A stretch of 64,000 nt of DNA. Source: Mucilaginibacter pedocola. GTDB lineage: Bacteria > Bacteroidota > Bacteroidia > Sphingobacteriales > Sphingobacteriaceae. Under the pieces are notes generated by a model. The model was not told the DNA's origin and made no database searches. It saw only the letters and a program-made list of their open reading frames with translations. The first letter of the stretch is position 1. Every line of letters begins with the position of its first letter. The stretch lies in contig NZ_MBTF01000034.1 of NCBI RefSeq assembly GCF_002013915.1, positions 310,001 through 374,000 on the forward strand, given 5' to 3'. Shown here in pieces: positions 25,713 through 33,368 of the stretch. The translations under genes were made by a program, and so were the position numbers.

Positions 25713-26267
25713 ATGGCCATACAGGCAGAAGACGAAGAGATACTGAGCAAGTTTAGGGAAGAGAAAACCCGCAACGAAGCATTTAACATGCTGCTGAAAA
25801 AGTACCAGCAAAAGATATACTGGCATATACGCCGCATGGTGATAGACCATGATGATGCCGACGATATTACGCAGGATGTGTTCGTAAAAATATGGAAGAA
25901 CCTGCCGGGTTTCCGTAACGATGCGCAACTATACACCTGGATGTACCGCATTGCCACAAACGAGTGCATTACCTTTTTAAATAAAAAGAAGCAAAAAAAT
26001 AACATCCCGCTGGATGAGGTGGATTACGAGTTAGCGGACACACTATCGGCTAGCGACCATTTTACCGGCGACCAGATACAGCGCAAACTGCAGGAAGCTA
26101 TATTAACACTGCCGGATAAGCAACGCCTGGTATTTAACATGAAGTACTTTGAAGATATGAAGTACGAAGAGATAAGCGAAGTGCTGGGCACCAGCGTGGG
26201 CGCGCTGAAAGCGTCGTTCCACCTGGCCGTGAAGAAGATAGAAGCTTTTGTTACCAATTCTGATTAA
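25713..26267 (+). CDS. ECF-type RNA polymerase sigma factor
   Basis: The 184-residue protein has sigma70 region 2 (DDADDITQDVFVKIWKNL and YTWMYRIATNECI) and region 4 (LPDKQRLVFNMKYFEDMKYEEI with a helix-turn-helix in ISEVLGTSVGALKASF). This is the standard two-domain ECF architecture. It is followed by a repeat-rich membrane protein and a Spy-like periplasmic protein, an order known from Bacteroidota stress operons. Promoter targets cannot be read from the sequence. Confidence 0.92.
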   Translation: MAIQAEDEEILSKFREEKTRNEAFNMLLKKYQQKIYWHIRRMVIDHDDADDITQDVFVKIWKNLPGFRNDAQLYTWMYRIATNECITFLNKKKQKNNIPLDEVDYELADTLSASDHFTGDQIQRKLQEAILTLPDKQRLVFNMKYFEDMKYEEISEVLGTSVGALKASFHLAVKKIEAFVTNSD

Positions 26268-26318
26268 ATTTTGAATTAACGTTAAACCTTTGGTAATTTT
26301 ATTCATCTATAAGGGAGT

Positions 26319-27425
26319 ATGAAAAGCGATATGGAGAATAAGGAGTGGGGCGACGAAGAAATGTCACTTAAACGGTTTACCCGAAATAACCCGTTTACAG
26401 TGCCGTCTGCCTATTTCGATGAAGCCGAGCAGCGCATTTTATCGTTAGTGAAATTAGATGAATTAAAAAGTACTGGCCCGGCAAATGGATTTACGGTGCC
26501 TGCAAATTATTTTGATGCGCTTTCGGCAAACATCAACAGCAGGATAAATATTGGCGTGGGCGCAAACGCGGAAGAAACCGGGTTTGCATTGCCTGCAAAT
26601 TACTTTAACGAGTTGACGGCCAACATCAACAGCCGTATAAATATTGAGGTTGATGCCGGGGCGGAGAACCATGGCTTTGCTTTGCCTACCGGTTATTTTG
26701 ACGAGCTTTCGGCTAATATTACCAGCCGCGTGAATATTGAAACAGAGGCAGAAGAGGAAACTTTTGCAGTACTCGCGGGTTATTTTGACGAACTTTCGGC
26801 TAATATTACCAGCCGTATAAATATAGAAATTGCGGCAGAAGAAGAAGCTTTTGCTATGCCTGCCGGTTATTTTGATGAGTTGACCAGCAAAATTCAAAGC
26901 CGTGTGGCTATTGAGGAGGCTGCCGGTGGCGAAGATTTTTTTACGGTGCCTGATGGGTACTTTGAAAACATGCAGCAGCAAATAACTGCCCGCATTGCTG
27001 TAGACGAACTATTAGAAGAAAAAGAAGCGGGCTTTGCCGTTCCGGATGGTTATTTTGAGGCGCTTAACCGCGACATTCTTAAAAAAACCGGAAACAAGGA
27101 AGAAGTTATACGTAAAACCATTGTGCGCAAGCTATTTGCCAGCAATAGCTTTAAGTATGCTACCGCTGCCTGCCTTGCTCTTATTGTTGGCGCAGGTGCC
27201 TTTCTAAGCCAGAACGGCTCGCAGGTTATTGTACCCGGGCAACCGGCGGCGCATCAGCATACTTTGCTGCACAGCGAGCTGGCCAATGTGCCTGTTGACG
27301 AAATAAGAGATTACCTTGAGCTAAATGTTGATGCCGGCGACGCAACCGGTTTGATACAGGATGATAAACAAATTAACACCAAAGCGCTGGCCGAAGACCT
27401 GAGCGACTATATTGATGTTAATTAA
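26319..27425 (+). CDS. Membrane protein with eight FxxPxxYF repeats, anti-sigma candidate
   Basis: The 368-residue protein begins with eight repeats of about 28-32 residues, starting at residue 26. Each has the core F-x-[VLM]-P-x-x-Y-F-[DEN] followed by a helix such as ELSANITSRINIE; one copy has VL for VP. The middle copies are nearly identical also at DNA level, a sign of recent duplication. A transmembrane helix follows (FKYATAACLALIVGAGAFL), then about 80 acidic residues that would be periplasmic. Position directly after the sigma factor and a single TM suggest an anti-sigma role, but no zinc-binding anti-sigma motif is seen. Confidence 0.75.
   Translation: MKSDMENKEWGDEEMSLKRFTRNNPFTVPSAYFDEAEQRILSLVKLDELKSTGPANGFTVPANYFDALSANINSRINIGVGANAEETGFALPANYFNELTANINSRINIEVDAGAENHGFALPTGYFDELSANITSRVNIETEAEEETFAVLAGYFDELSANITSRINIEIAAEEEAFAMPAGYFDELTSKIQSRVAIEEAAGGEDFFTVPDGYFENMQQQITARIAVDELLEEKEAGFAVPDGYFEALNRDILKKTGNKEEVIRKTIVRKLFASNSFKYATAACLALIVGAGAFLSQNGSQVIVPGQPAAHQHTLLHSELANVPVDEIRDYLELNVDAGDATGLIQDDKQINTKALAEDLSDYIDVN
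26394..27100 (+). repeat. Coding tandem repeats (eight units)
   Basis: In-frame repeat units of about 85-95 bases. Units near 26691-26780 and 26781-26870 share long identical stretches, including the segment encoding ELSANITSR. Confidence 0.8.
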
Positions 27426-27442
27426 AATGCTACCCGTAAGTA

Positions 27443-27934
27443 ATGAGTAAATTGTTCAGATATATTTTTATTGTATTATTTATTGCCGCAACAGCGGGCT
27501 ACGAAGTATCTGCGCAAATACCTACCAATAGCCTGGTGCCCACCAATGGCGTAAAACGCAATTTACAACCAGGGGGTAACAAGGGTCTAGGCAAAAAAAT
27601 AGAGGCTGCGCGCGATAAATTCCTTTCGCAGCAACTGGACCTTACCGATGACGAAGCCGATAAGTTTTGGCCGCTGTACCATCAATACCAGGAAGAACTA
27701 AAGGCCGTGCGCATACTGAAACGTATCAACAGCACCAGTGCATCTGGCAGCGCCCAGATTGATAAGGAACTTTATTACGACAACCAGATGCTTACTATCA
27801 AAAAGAAGTATCTGGATGAGTTTTTAAAGATCATTCCATCATCCAAAATAAGCATCCTCTACAAAAGCGAACGCGCCTTTAATGATGAGGTGATCAAACA
27901 ACTCAGCGAACGCAGCATCAGAGCAGGCAATTAA
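27443..27934 (+). CDS. Spy/CpxP-like periplasmic protein
   Basis: The 163-residue protein has a signal peptide (IFIVLFIAATAGYEVSAQ) and a helical domain: FLSQQLDLTDDEADKFWPLYHQYQEELKAV followed by a long second hairpin and KISILYKSERAFNDEVIKQL. L-x-L-[TS]-x-x-[QE] followed by WP-x-x-x-x-Y is the pattern of small helical sensor/chaperone proteins in ECF operons. It is the third gene of the sigma operon, 17 bases after the repeat protein. Role as an envelope stress sensor or chaperone is inferred. Confidence 0.75.
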   Translation: MSKLFRYIFIVLFIAATAGYEVSAQIPTNSLVPTNGVKRNLQPGGNKGLGKKIEAARDKFLSQQLDLTDDEADKFWPLYHQYQEELKAVRILKRINSTSASGSAQIDKELYYDNQMLTIKKKYLDEFLKIIPSSKISILYKSERAFNDEVIKQLSERSIRAGN

Positions 27935-27936
27935 TT

Positions 27937-28117
27937 AGTTCACTTGTTCATTGGCCATTAGTTCATTGGTGGATAGCGGGTTAGCTTTTGTTGCTGATTT
28001 TAAAGCCCCGTTTGCCGTCCTCTTTCATTTTAAACCCTTAATTTTACCCGCATAGTACCACTGTTCATAGGCCTCTAAAACACCAATGAACAAATGAACC
28101 ATTGAACTAATGAACAA
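27937..28117. repeat. GTTCATTGG inverted repeat pair around the gap before DUF1634
   Basis: Arms at about 27937-27973 and 28080-28117, built on GTTCATTGG and its complement CCAATGAAC, are imperfect reverse complements. The right arm runs into the start codon of the DUF1634 gene. Confidence 0.55.
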
Positions 28118-28481
28118 CAAAGAAATGCAATCTATCATCGGCTGGATACTCCGCGCAGGGGTGTTCATCTCTATGGCCATTGTATTTGTGGGTGGCGTGC
28201 TATACATCCTTCGCCACGGGCAGGAGCATGCCGATTATCATACTTTTAAAGGCATCCCGGCTTTCATTAATTCGCCAGAAGGAATTATCCATGGCATTTT
28301 AGAGTTTCGCGGGCAGGCCATCATACAGGCAGGTATTATATTGCTGATAGCCACCCCGGTTATCCGCATCGTATTTTCGGCCTTTGGCTTTGTTTTAGAG
28401 CGCGACTACCTTTACGTAGGCATTACGCTTATCGTTCTGCTCATCATCTTGTCGAGCATGCTGGGCGGGCACGCGGGGTAA
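28110..28481 (+). CDS. DUF1634 domain-containing membrane protein
   Basis: The 123-residue protein has three hydrophobic helices (about residues 8-30, 60-82 and 94-117) and the DUF1634 N-terminal pattern IIGWILRAGVFISMAIV. DUF1634 genes often stand beside a TauE/SafE-type sulfite exporter; none is present here. Function is unknown. The start ATG lies in a repeat arm. Confidence 0.78.
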   Translation: MNNKEMQSIIGWILRAGVFISMAIVFVGGVLYILRHGQEHADYHTFKGIPAFINSPEGIIHGILEFRGQAIIQAGIILLIATPVIRIVFSAFGFVLERDYLYVGITLIVLLIILSSMLGGHAG

Positions 28482-28731
28482 AGGCCTCAGTTGGCTAATT
28501 TATCGCGGCACTATTGCATTCAGCGCCTATAGTTATCCTTCTGTTAAGTTTCGTTATCGCTGCCTTCCCTCCGACCTTCCCGCAAAAAGAGCTAAAAACT
28601 TTTATTAGCAATGCAGCTTGCCTCAAAAGGTAACCGAGTTTGATATTCAAAGTTGCATTTAAAAAGCTCCTCCGCTAACCAGCGGAGGCTTGGGGCCTCC
28701 TATTTGCACATCTTTTTTCTACCTTTACAAT
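28482..28731. other. Intergenic region with a CCTCCGCT hairpin
   Basis: No ORF. An 8-bp hairpin (28669-28676 with 28681-28688) followed by GCTTGGGG resembles in layout the right arm of the G/C-tract element at 644-669. TACCTTTA at 28720-28727, one mismatch from the minus-7 consensus, sits 4 bases before the CDF ATG. Confidence 0.4.
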
Positions 28732-29655
28732 ATGCATAGCCACGACCACAGCCACGCCGGACATCATCACCACGACCATGCGCCCAAGCTCGACCACCTC
28801 AACGCGGCCTTTATTTGGGGTATTGTCCTCAACTCGGCTTTTGTGCTTGTCGAAGCTATTGCCGGTTTTTGGAGCGGTTCGCTATCGCTGCTTACCGATG
28901 CAGGGCATAACCTTAGCGATGTGGCTTCGCTTGCCCTTGCGCTGCTGGCCTTTAAAATGAGCAAGGCAAAATCAAACAGTACTTACACTTACGGTTATAA
29001 ACGTTCCACCATTATCGTATCGTTTTTCAATGCGGTAATATTGGTTGTCGCCGTAGGTTTTATTGTGTACGAAGCTGTAATGCGCTTTTTACAGCCCGAG
29101 AATATAGCGGGTGGCACGGTAGCATGGGTAGCTTTTATAGGTATTGCTATTAACGCTTTTACTGCCTGGCTTTTTGTGAAAGATAAAGATACCGACCTGA
29201 ACGTAAAAGGTGCTTACCTGCACATGGCGGTCGATGCTATTGTATCTTTAGGCGTGGTGGTATCGGGTATTATTATCTACTTCAGCCATTGGTATTGGGT
29301 AGATAGCGTGGTGAGCATCATCATAGGCATTGTAATACTAACCGGCACCTGGAGCCTGCTGAAAGACAGCCTTCGCCTGGAGATGGATGGTGTACCCAAA
29401 GAAATGGACCTTGCCAAAATTAAGGCCGAACTGAAAAAGGCCAAAGGCGTAGTAGATGTGCACCACGTACATGTATGGGCCTTAAGCACAACAGAGAATG
29501 CACTAACCGCCCACCTGGTAATAAAACCACAGGACATGGCGGGTTTCAACGATATTAAGCACGACCTGCGCCATCGCCTGGAACACCTCTCCATCAGCCA
29601 CAGTACCTTCGAACCCGAATTTCTAGATGAAGATTGCGGGCAGCCGAAGTGTTAG
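28732..29655 (+). CDS. Cation diffusion facilitator metal exporter (CzcD-like)
   Basis: Inner-membrane proton-coupled exporter of Zn2+, Co2+ or Cd2+, 307 residues. The N-terminus is very His-rich (HSHDHSHAGHHHHDH). Six helices follow, with the transport-site motifs TDAGHNLSD in helix 2 and HMAVDAIVS in helix 5, then the cytoplasmic dimer domain with HHVHVWAL. The longer frame starts at 28690; the ATG at 28732 places the His-rich tail at the start, as in CzcD. It is followed by a small cysteine-loop membrane protein. Confidence 0.93.
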   Translation: MHSHDHSHAGHHHHDHAPKLDHLNAAFIWGIVLNSAFVLVEAIAGFWSGSLSLLTDAGHNLSDVASLALALLAFKMSKAKSNSTYTYGYKRSTIIVSFFNAVILVVAVGFIVYEAVMRFLQPENIAGGTVAWVAFIGIAINAFTAWLFVKDKDTDLNVKGAYLHMAVDAIVSLGVVVSGIIIYFSHWYWVDSVVSIIIGIVILTGTWSLLKDSLRLEMDGVPKEMDLAKIKAELKKAKGVVDVHHVHVWALSTTENALTAHLVIKPQDMAGFNDIKHDLRHRLEHLSISHSTFEPEFLDEDCGQPKC

Positions 29656-29663
29656 CAGCCATA

Positions 29664-29879
29664 ATGAATAGCAAGGTAAAACTGCTGCTGCTGTTCTTTG
29701 CTGTGCTTTTAGTAGCATATTTTCTTTACAATTATAATCAACCATTGTGCGAGCGTTGTCTGCCAGGAAAGCAGTGCCCTCCCTGCGTTTCTAAAGAACA
29801 ATATGCGCTTTTATACATTAGTGTATTTTTAGAATTAATAATTCTCTTGAGGCTTTTGTATATTTCGATAAAAAGGTAA
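29664..29879 (+). CDS. Small two-helix membrane protein with a four-cysteine loop
   Basis: The 71-residue protein has two hydrophobic helices (about 5-21 and 41-66) joined by a short loop containing C-x2-C-x5-C-x2-C, spacing like a zinc ribbon knuckle pair. The ATG at 29664 is chosen over the in-frame 29634 start, which lies inside the CDF gene. It is 8 bases after the CDF stop and 12 bases before the next gene, so it is probably cotranscribed with the metal exporter. A metal-related role is an inference. Confidence 0.65.
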   Translation: MNSKVKLLLLFFAVLLVAYFLYNYNQPLCERCLPGKQCPPCVSKEQYALLYISVFLELIILLRLLYISIKR

Positions 29880-29891
29880 TTTACTCCGAAA

Positions 29892-30299
29892 ATGAAAACC
29901 AACCGCAGAAAATTTATAGCAACCGCAGCAACCATGGCTGCCGGCGTGGCTGTTGCCAAAGCATTACCTCTTACAACTATGACAAATAAGTATCACATTG
30001 TGCACCATGCACTATTTTGGTTAAAAAATCCGGGCTCAATAGAAGACCGCGATAAATTGGTGGCAGGCGTAAAATCGCTTGGCAAAATAGCGCAGATAAA
30101 AGAGCTGCACGTAGGCATAGTAGCCAGCACCGAGAAACGCGATGTAGTTGATAACAGCTGGGCAGTATCAGAAGTGATGTTCTTTGCCAGCCTTGAAGAC
30201 CAGGCCGCTTACCAAAGCCACCCTATCCATCAACAATTTATAAAAGACCATAGCCACCTTTGGGAGAAGGTTGTGGTGTACGATGCGATAGACGCTTAA
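29892..30299 (+). CDS. Dabb family protein with Tat-like signal
   Basis: The 135-residue protein has a stress-responsive A/B-barrel (Dabb) domain: HIVHHALFWLKNP at the start, KELHVG, then FASLEDQAAYQSHPIHQQFI. In front is a twin-arginine-like signal (TNRRKFIATAATMAAGVAVA), so it is probably exported folded. Most Dabb proteins are cytosolic; exported ones are common in Bacteroidota. Activity is unknown; the fold is a small ferredoxin-like barrel used by olivetolic acid cyclase and monooxygenases. Confidence 0.82.
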   Translation: MKTNRRKFIATAATMAAGVAVAKALPLTTMTNKYHIVHHALFWLKNPGSIEDRDKLVAGVKSLGKIAQIKELHVGIVASTEKRDVVDNSWAVSEVMFFASLEDQAAYQSHPIHQQFIKDHSHLWEKVVVYDAIDA

Positions 30300-30513
30300 C
30301 ACGATTTATGCTGGCTATTTGGACAGGATTAAGGGATTGATGGATTAAGACAAGATTTTTTCCTACACCGTTTCCAATTTGTCTATAATCCTTGCGAACA
30401 AAAGTTTGGAAGTTTTCGGGAGTACAGGCGCCATGCAAATCAGTTTTGCATTACTCCTACCTGCCGTGCTAAGTGCTGAAAAAACTCCAGCATTACGTTA
30501 GCGTGAAAACAAT

Positions 30514-30546
30514 AAAGGCCCGATAGCAATACTATCGGGCCTCTTT
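30514..30546. terminator. Terminator after the DUF5606 gene
   Basis: A perfect 10-bp stem (GGCCCGATAG with CTATCGGGCC) and 5-base loop, flanked by A and T runs. It lies 15 bases after the DUF5606 stop on the minus strand and may also serve the plus strand. Confidence 0.75.
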
Positions 30547-30561
30547 GATATCTTAAAAACC

Positions 30562-31065
30562 TTATGCTTTTTTAGCAGCAGCTTTTTTAGCTTTTGGTTT
30601 TGGCGCTTCGGCTGGTGCTTCTGCTTCAACAGCTTCGGCAACAGGCTCAGCCGGTGCTTCTTCAGCAACAGGTGCGGTTGGCAATTCTTCGCTGAACAAA
30701 GGCAGATCTTTTAAGATCAGGAACCAGTTGATGATCTTCTTCATGTCGCTGGCGTATACCTTCTCTTCGTCATGATCAGGCGCTACTTCGCGGAAGAAGT
30801 TGCGCAGGGCTTTGCCATCATCTTTAACAGATGGTACGCTCGCAGCAGCTTTCATGCGTTCGAAAACGTCTACCAGTTTAATATCGTCTTCCAGCCCGAA
30901 GATGGTTATCTCGTTCAAAGCGGCCAATTTGGCGGTGCTCAGGTTGGCTATCAGTTTGGTTTTTTGCGCATCAAGGCTTTCTAAAACATAGCCGGTTTTG
31001 TTTTGCGCAAGCGCTTTCCACAAACCCGGTTTGCCCGATACCGCTACTATTCCTTGTAAATTCAT
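30562..31065 (-). CDS. DUF5606 domain-containing protein
   Basis: The 167-residue protein starts with the conserved DUF5606 pattern MNLQGIVAVSGKPGLWKAL followed by NKTGYVLESLD, and has an N-terminal globular part of about 125 residues. The C-terminal tail is low in complexity (Ala, Pro, Glu, then Lys-rich AKKAAAKKA) and probably disordered. The longer frame begins at 31095; the ATG at 31065 starts the conserved domain. Function is unknown. It follows the cyclophilin gene on the same strand after a purine/pyrimidine-rich repeat. Confidence 0.85.
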   Translation of the reverse strand: MNLQGIVAVSGKPGLWKALAQNKTGYVLESLDAQKTKLIANLSTAKLAALNEITIFGLEDDIKLVDVFERMKAAASVPSVKDDGKALRNFFREVAPDHDEEKVYASDMKKIINWFLILKDLPLFSEELPTAPVAEEAPAEPVAEAVEAEAPAEAPKPKAKKAAAKKA

Positions 31066-31086
31066 TGTTCTTATATTGTTATGAGA

Positions 31087-31203
31087 GGTTATCAAAAGTT
31101 GGAAATGTTGAAAAGGTTAAAGAGGTTGGAAAACGTAATTTATCAAGCGATAAACATTTCAAACTATTTCAACTTCTCCAACCTTTCTAACTTTTTCCAA
31201 CTT
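31087..31203. repeat. Inverted pair of GTTGGAAA-type repeats
   Basis: Purine-rich units (AGTTGGAAATGTTGAAAAGG...) at the left and pyrimidine-rich units (CTTCTCCAACCTTTC...) at the right are imperfect reverse complements and would form a long stem between the DUF5606 and cyclophilin genes. Confidence 0.6.
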
Positions 31204-31210
31204 ATTTTAA

Positions 31211-31648
31211 CTATGCCTCAATTACTTCTACGCCTAAAATTTTATCACCCTGGCGAATGTCGTCAACTACGTCAACGTTCTCAACCACTTTACCAAATAC
31301 GGTGTGGTGACGATCGAGGTGAGCAGTGTTTGCACGGCTGTGGCAGATAAAGAATTGTGAGCTGCCGGTGTTGCGCCCAGCATGAGCCATAGAAAGTACG
31401 CCACGGTCGTGGTATTGGTTTTCGCCGGTTAGTTCGCAGTCAATTTTGTAACCTGCGCCGCCAGCACCTGTACCGGTTGGGTCGCCACCCTGAACCATAA
31501 AGTTAGGGATAACGCGGTGAAACGTAACACCATCGTAAAAACCCGATTTAGCCAGTTTCAAAAAGTTAGCTACGGTGTTTGGGGCATCTTTATCGAAAAA
31601 TTCAACGGTCATGTCGCCTTTTTCGGTTTTAATTATTGCTTTGCTCAT
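31211..31648 (-). CDS. Cyclophilin-type peptidyl-prolyl isomerase
   Basis: Cytoplasmic protein-folding enzyme of 145 residues. Conserved active-site parts are FHRVIPNFMVQGGDP, and later GSQFFICHS with HLDRHHTVFGKV. No signal peptide. Its promoter is one of the clearest in the window (31668-31698). Confidence 0.94.
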   Translation of the reverse strand: MSKAIIKTEKGDMTVEFFDKDAPNTVANFLKLAKSGFYDGVTFHRVIPNFMVQGGDPTGTGAGGAGYKIDCELTGENQYHDRGVLSMAHAGRNTGSSQFFICHSRANTAHLDRHHTVFGKVVENVDVVDDIRQGDKILGVEVIEA

Positions 31649-31667
31649 AATTATTTTAAATAGGGTG

Positions 31668-31698
31668 CAAAGTTAATCATTTGAGGTGAAAGGAGAAA
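31668..31698 (-). promoter_or_regulatory. Bacteroidota-type promoter of the cyclophilin gene
   Basis: On the minus strand TTTC (31695-31698), exactly 19 nt, then a perfect TAACTTTG box (31668-31675), 19 bases before the ATG. Confidence 0.65.
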
Positions 31699-31733
31699 GC
31701 GCAAAGCTTAAGGCTTACAGTAGTACTTAATTA

Positions 31734-31852
31734 AGTATTTTGGGCGTTCCCTGCGGGCCGTGCTATACGCTGCAAATCCTCGCCCTTGCCTGCGCTAAAG
31801 GGCTCTCCCGCGGGCTGTGGGTTTTCCGCTGCTATCACTAACGCGGTTTATT
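31734..31852. repeat. GGGCGTTCCCTGCGGG-type structured intergenic element
   Basis: About 120 bases with alternating short GC-rich arms (CCCTGCGGG, CCCGCGGG, GCCCTT/AAGGGC) and ending at AACGCGG. The layout resembles dispersed intergenic elements common in Bacteroidota; only one copy is seen in this window. Confidence 0.45.
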
Positions 31853-31879
31853 TCAGCACCCCTATCCATTTCCACACCC

Positions 31880-31913
31880 TTGTAATACATTTATTCTTTA
31901 ATCGTTACATTTG
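31880..31913 (+). promoter_or_regulatory. Bacteroidota-type promoter of the GATase1-like gene
   Basis: TTG (31880-31882), 23 nt, then a perfect TACATTTG box (31906-31913). This shows that the in-frame TTG at 31911 is not the gene start. Confidence 0.6.
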
Positions 31914-31934
31914 GTAATCATCAATCATATCAAA

Positions 31935-33218
31935 GTGATAAAAGCACTAAATAAATACTTCTCCCCTTTCACCTTTCTGCTTTTAGCTTTAAGCTTGCTG
32001 CCTTTCTTAACCAGGGCATCTTCCATTCTTATTCCTATGGACGAAGAACAGAAAGACCATCTTAAATCGTACGGAATTGCTTTTTGGGTGCTGAAGAACC
32101 AACAGGAGGTTGATTGGCTGCTGAACTATCGTGGCGGCAGCTTTTTAGTGAATTACGATAAAAAGATAGAAGATGAGTGCAAAATTCGCGGCGTAAGCTA
32201 CGAGGTAATTGCCAATGCGGCAGCTACCCAGATCATTACCGAAGTAAGCGATCCATCAGTTAACATGGACCTGGTGAAACTGCAAAAGGCACCAAAAATG
32301 GCGGTGTATTCGCCAAAAAGTAAATTGCCATGGGATGATGCTGTTACCCTGGTTTTAAAATATGCCGAAATACCTTACGATGTTTTATACGACGAAGAAG
32401 TGATAAAAGGCGACCTGCCCAAGTACGACTGGCTGCACCTGCACCACGAAGATTTTACGGGGCAGTTCAGCAAGTTTTACGCATCGTACCGTTACGCGCA
32501 GTGGTATAACGATGATGTGAAAGCGCAAAACACCATGGCGCGTAAACTGGGCTTTCAAAAGGTATCACAAATGAAGCTGGCGGTGGTGGAGCACATACGC
32601 GATTTTTGTGCGGGGGGCGGCTTCCTGTTCGCTATGTGCAGCGGTACCGACACCTTTGATATTGCACTTTCTGCCTCCAATACCGATATATGCGGCCCCA
32701 TGTTTGATGGTGATGCAGTGGACCCTGTCGCACAGAGCAAGCTGGATTTTACGCAAACTTTTGCCTTCCAGAATTTCCAGTTGGATATGAACCCCGAATC
32801 GCACCAGTTCAGCAATATTGACGTTACACCTACCCGGCAGGTAGATAGGACGAAGGATTTCTTCACCCTGTTCGATTTTTCGGCCAAGTGGGATGTGGTG
32901 CCCAGCATGCTCACCCAAAACCATGATAAAGTGATAAAAGGCTTTATGGGCCTTACTACCGCCTACAATAAAAACCGCCTGAAACCCGGCGTTACCATTA
33001 TGGGCGAAATGAAAACCGCCAACGAGGCCCGCTACATTCACGGCGATTTCGGCAAGGGCCAGTGGACCTTCTACGGCGGCCACGACCCCGAAGATTACCA
33101 ACACGCCGTTGGCGACCCGCCAACCGACCTGAAGCTGCATCCCAACTCGCCAGGCTACAGGCTCATATTGAATAACGTGTTATTCCCCGCGGCTAATAAG
33201 AAAAAGCAGAAGACGTAA
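31935..33218 (+). CDS. Secreted GATase1-like protein (often labelled asparagine synthetase B)
   Basis: The 427-residue protein has a signal peptide (FTFLLLALSLLPFLTRA) and is conserved in Bacteroidota, where I recall it being labelled asparagine synthetase B. No N-terminal Cys nucleophile or ATP-pyrophosphatase loop is visible. Instead GGGFLFAMCSGTDTFD looks like a class I glutamine-amidotransferase nucleophile elbow, and GKGQWTFYGGHDPEDY resembles the late His-containing motif of ThuA/GATase1-like domains. The GTG at 31935 is chosen because a promoter box covers the upstream TTG. Role is unknown. Confidence 0.7.
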   Translation: MIKALNKYFSPFTFLLLALSLLPFLTRASSILIPMDEEQKDHLKSYGIAFWVLKNQQEVDWLLNYRGGSFLVNYDKKIEDECKIRGVSYEVIANAAATQIITEVSDPSVNMDLVKLQKAPKMAVYSPKSKLPWDDAVTLVLKYAEIPYDVLYDEEVIKGDLPKYDWLHLHHEDFTGQFSKFYASYRYAQWYNDDVKAQNTMARKLGFQKVSQMKLAVVEHIRDFCAGGGFLFAMCSGTDTFDIALSASNTDICGPMFDGDAVDPVAQSKLDFTQTFAFQNFQLDMNPESHQFSNIDVTPTRQVDRTKDFFTLFDFSAKWDVVPSMLTQNHDKVIKGFMGLTTAYNKNRLKPGVTIMGEMKTANEARYIHGDFGKGQWTFYGGHDPEDYQHAVGDPPTDLKLHPNSPGYRLILNNVLFPAANKKKQKT

Positions 33219-33357
33219 GCCCCCTCCGCCCCCGGAAGGGGGAACTTTTGATTTGCAATACGAAAATACCTTAAAAGCGAAACGCAATGCCGACGGCATT
33301 GCGTTTCGCTGTTTCATCACATCAACTTCTGCTCCCCCTTCAGGGGGCTGGGGGGCC
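33219..33357. repeat. G/C-tract palindromic repeat (copy 2) with internal hairpin
   Basis: Outer arms 33219-33245 and 33331-33357 match the element at 590-669. Inside, a perfect 16-bp stem with a 3-base loop (33276-33310) can serve as a bidirectional terminator for the convergent genes. Confidence 0.75.
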
Positions 33358-33368
33358 TGAGCTATGCT

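Noticed and set aside
26463..26981. 172-codon minus-strand frame with repeats
   Set aside because: The repeats mirror the coding repeats of the plus-strand protein.
32565..33140. 191-codon minus-strand frame
   Set aside because: Antisense to the GATase1-like gene, whose motifs and signal peptide are clear.
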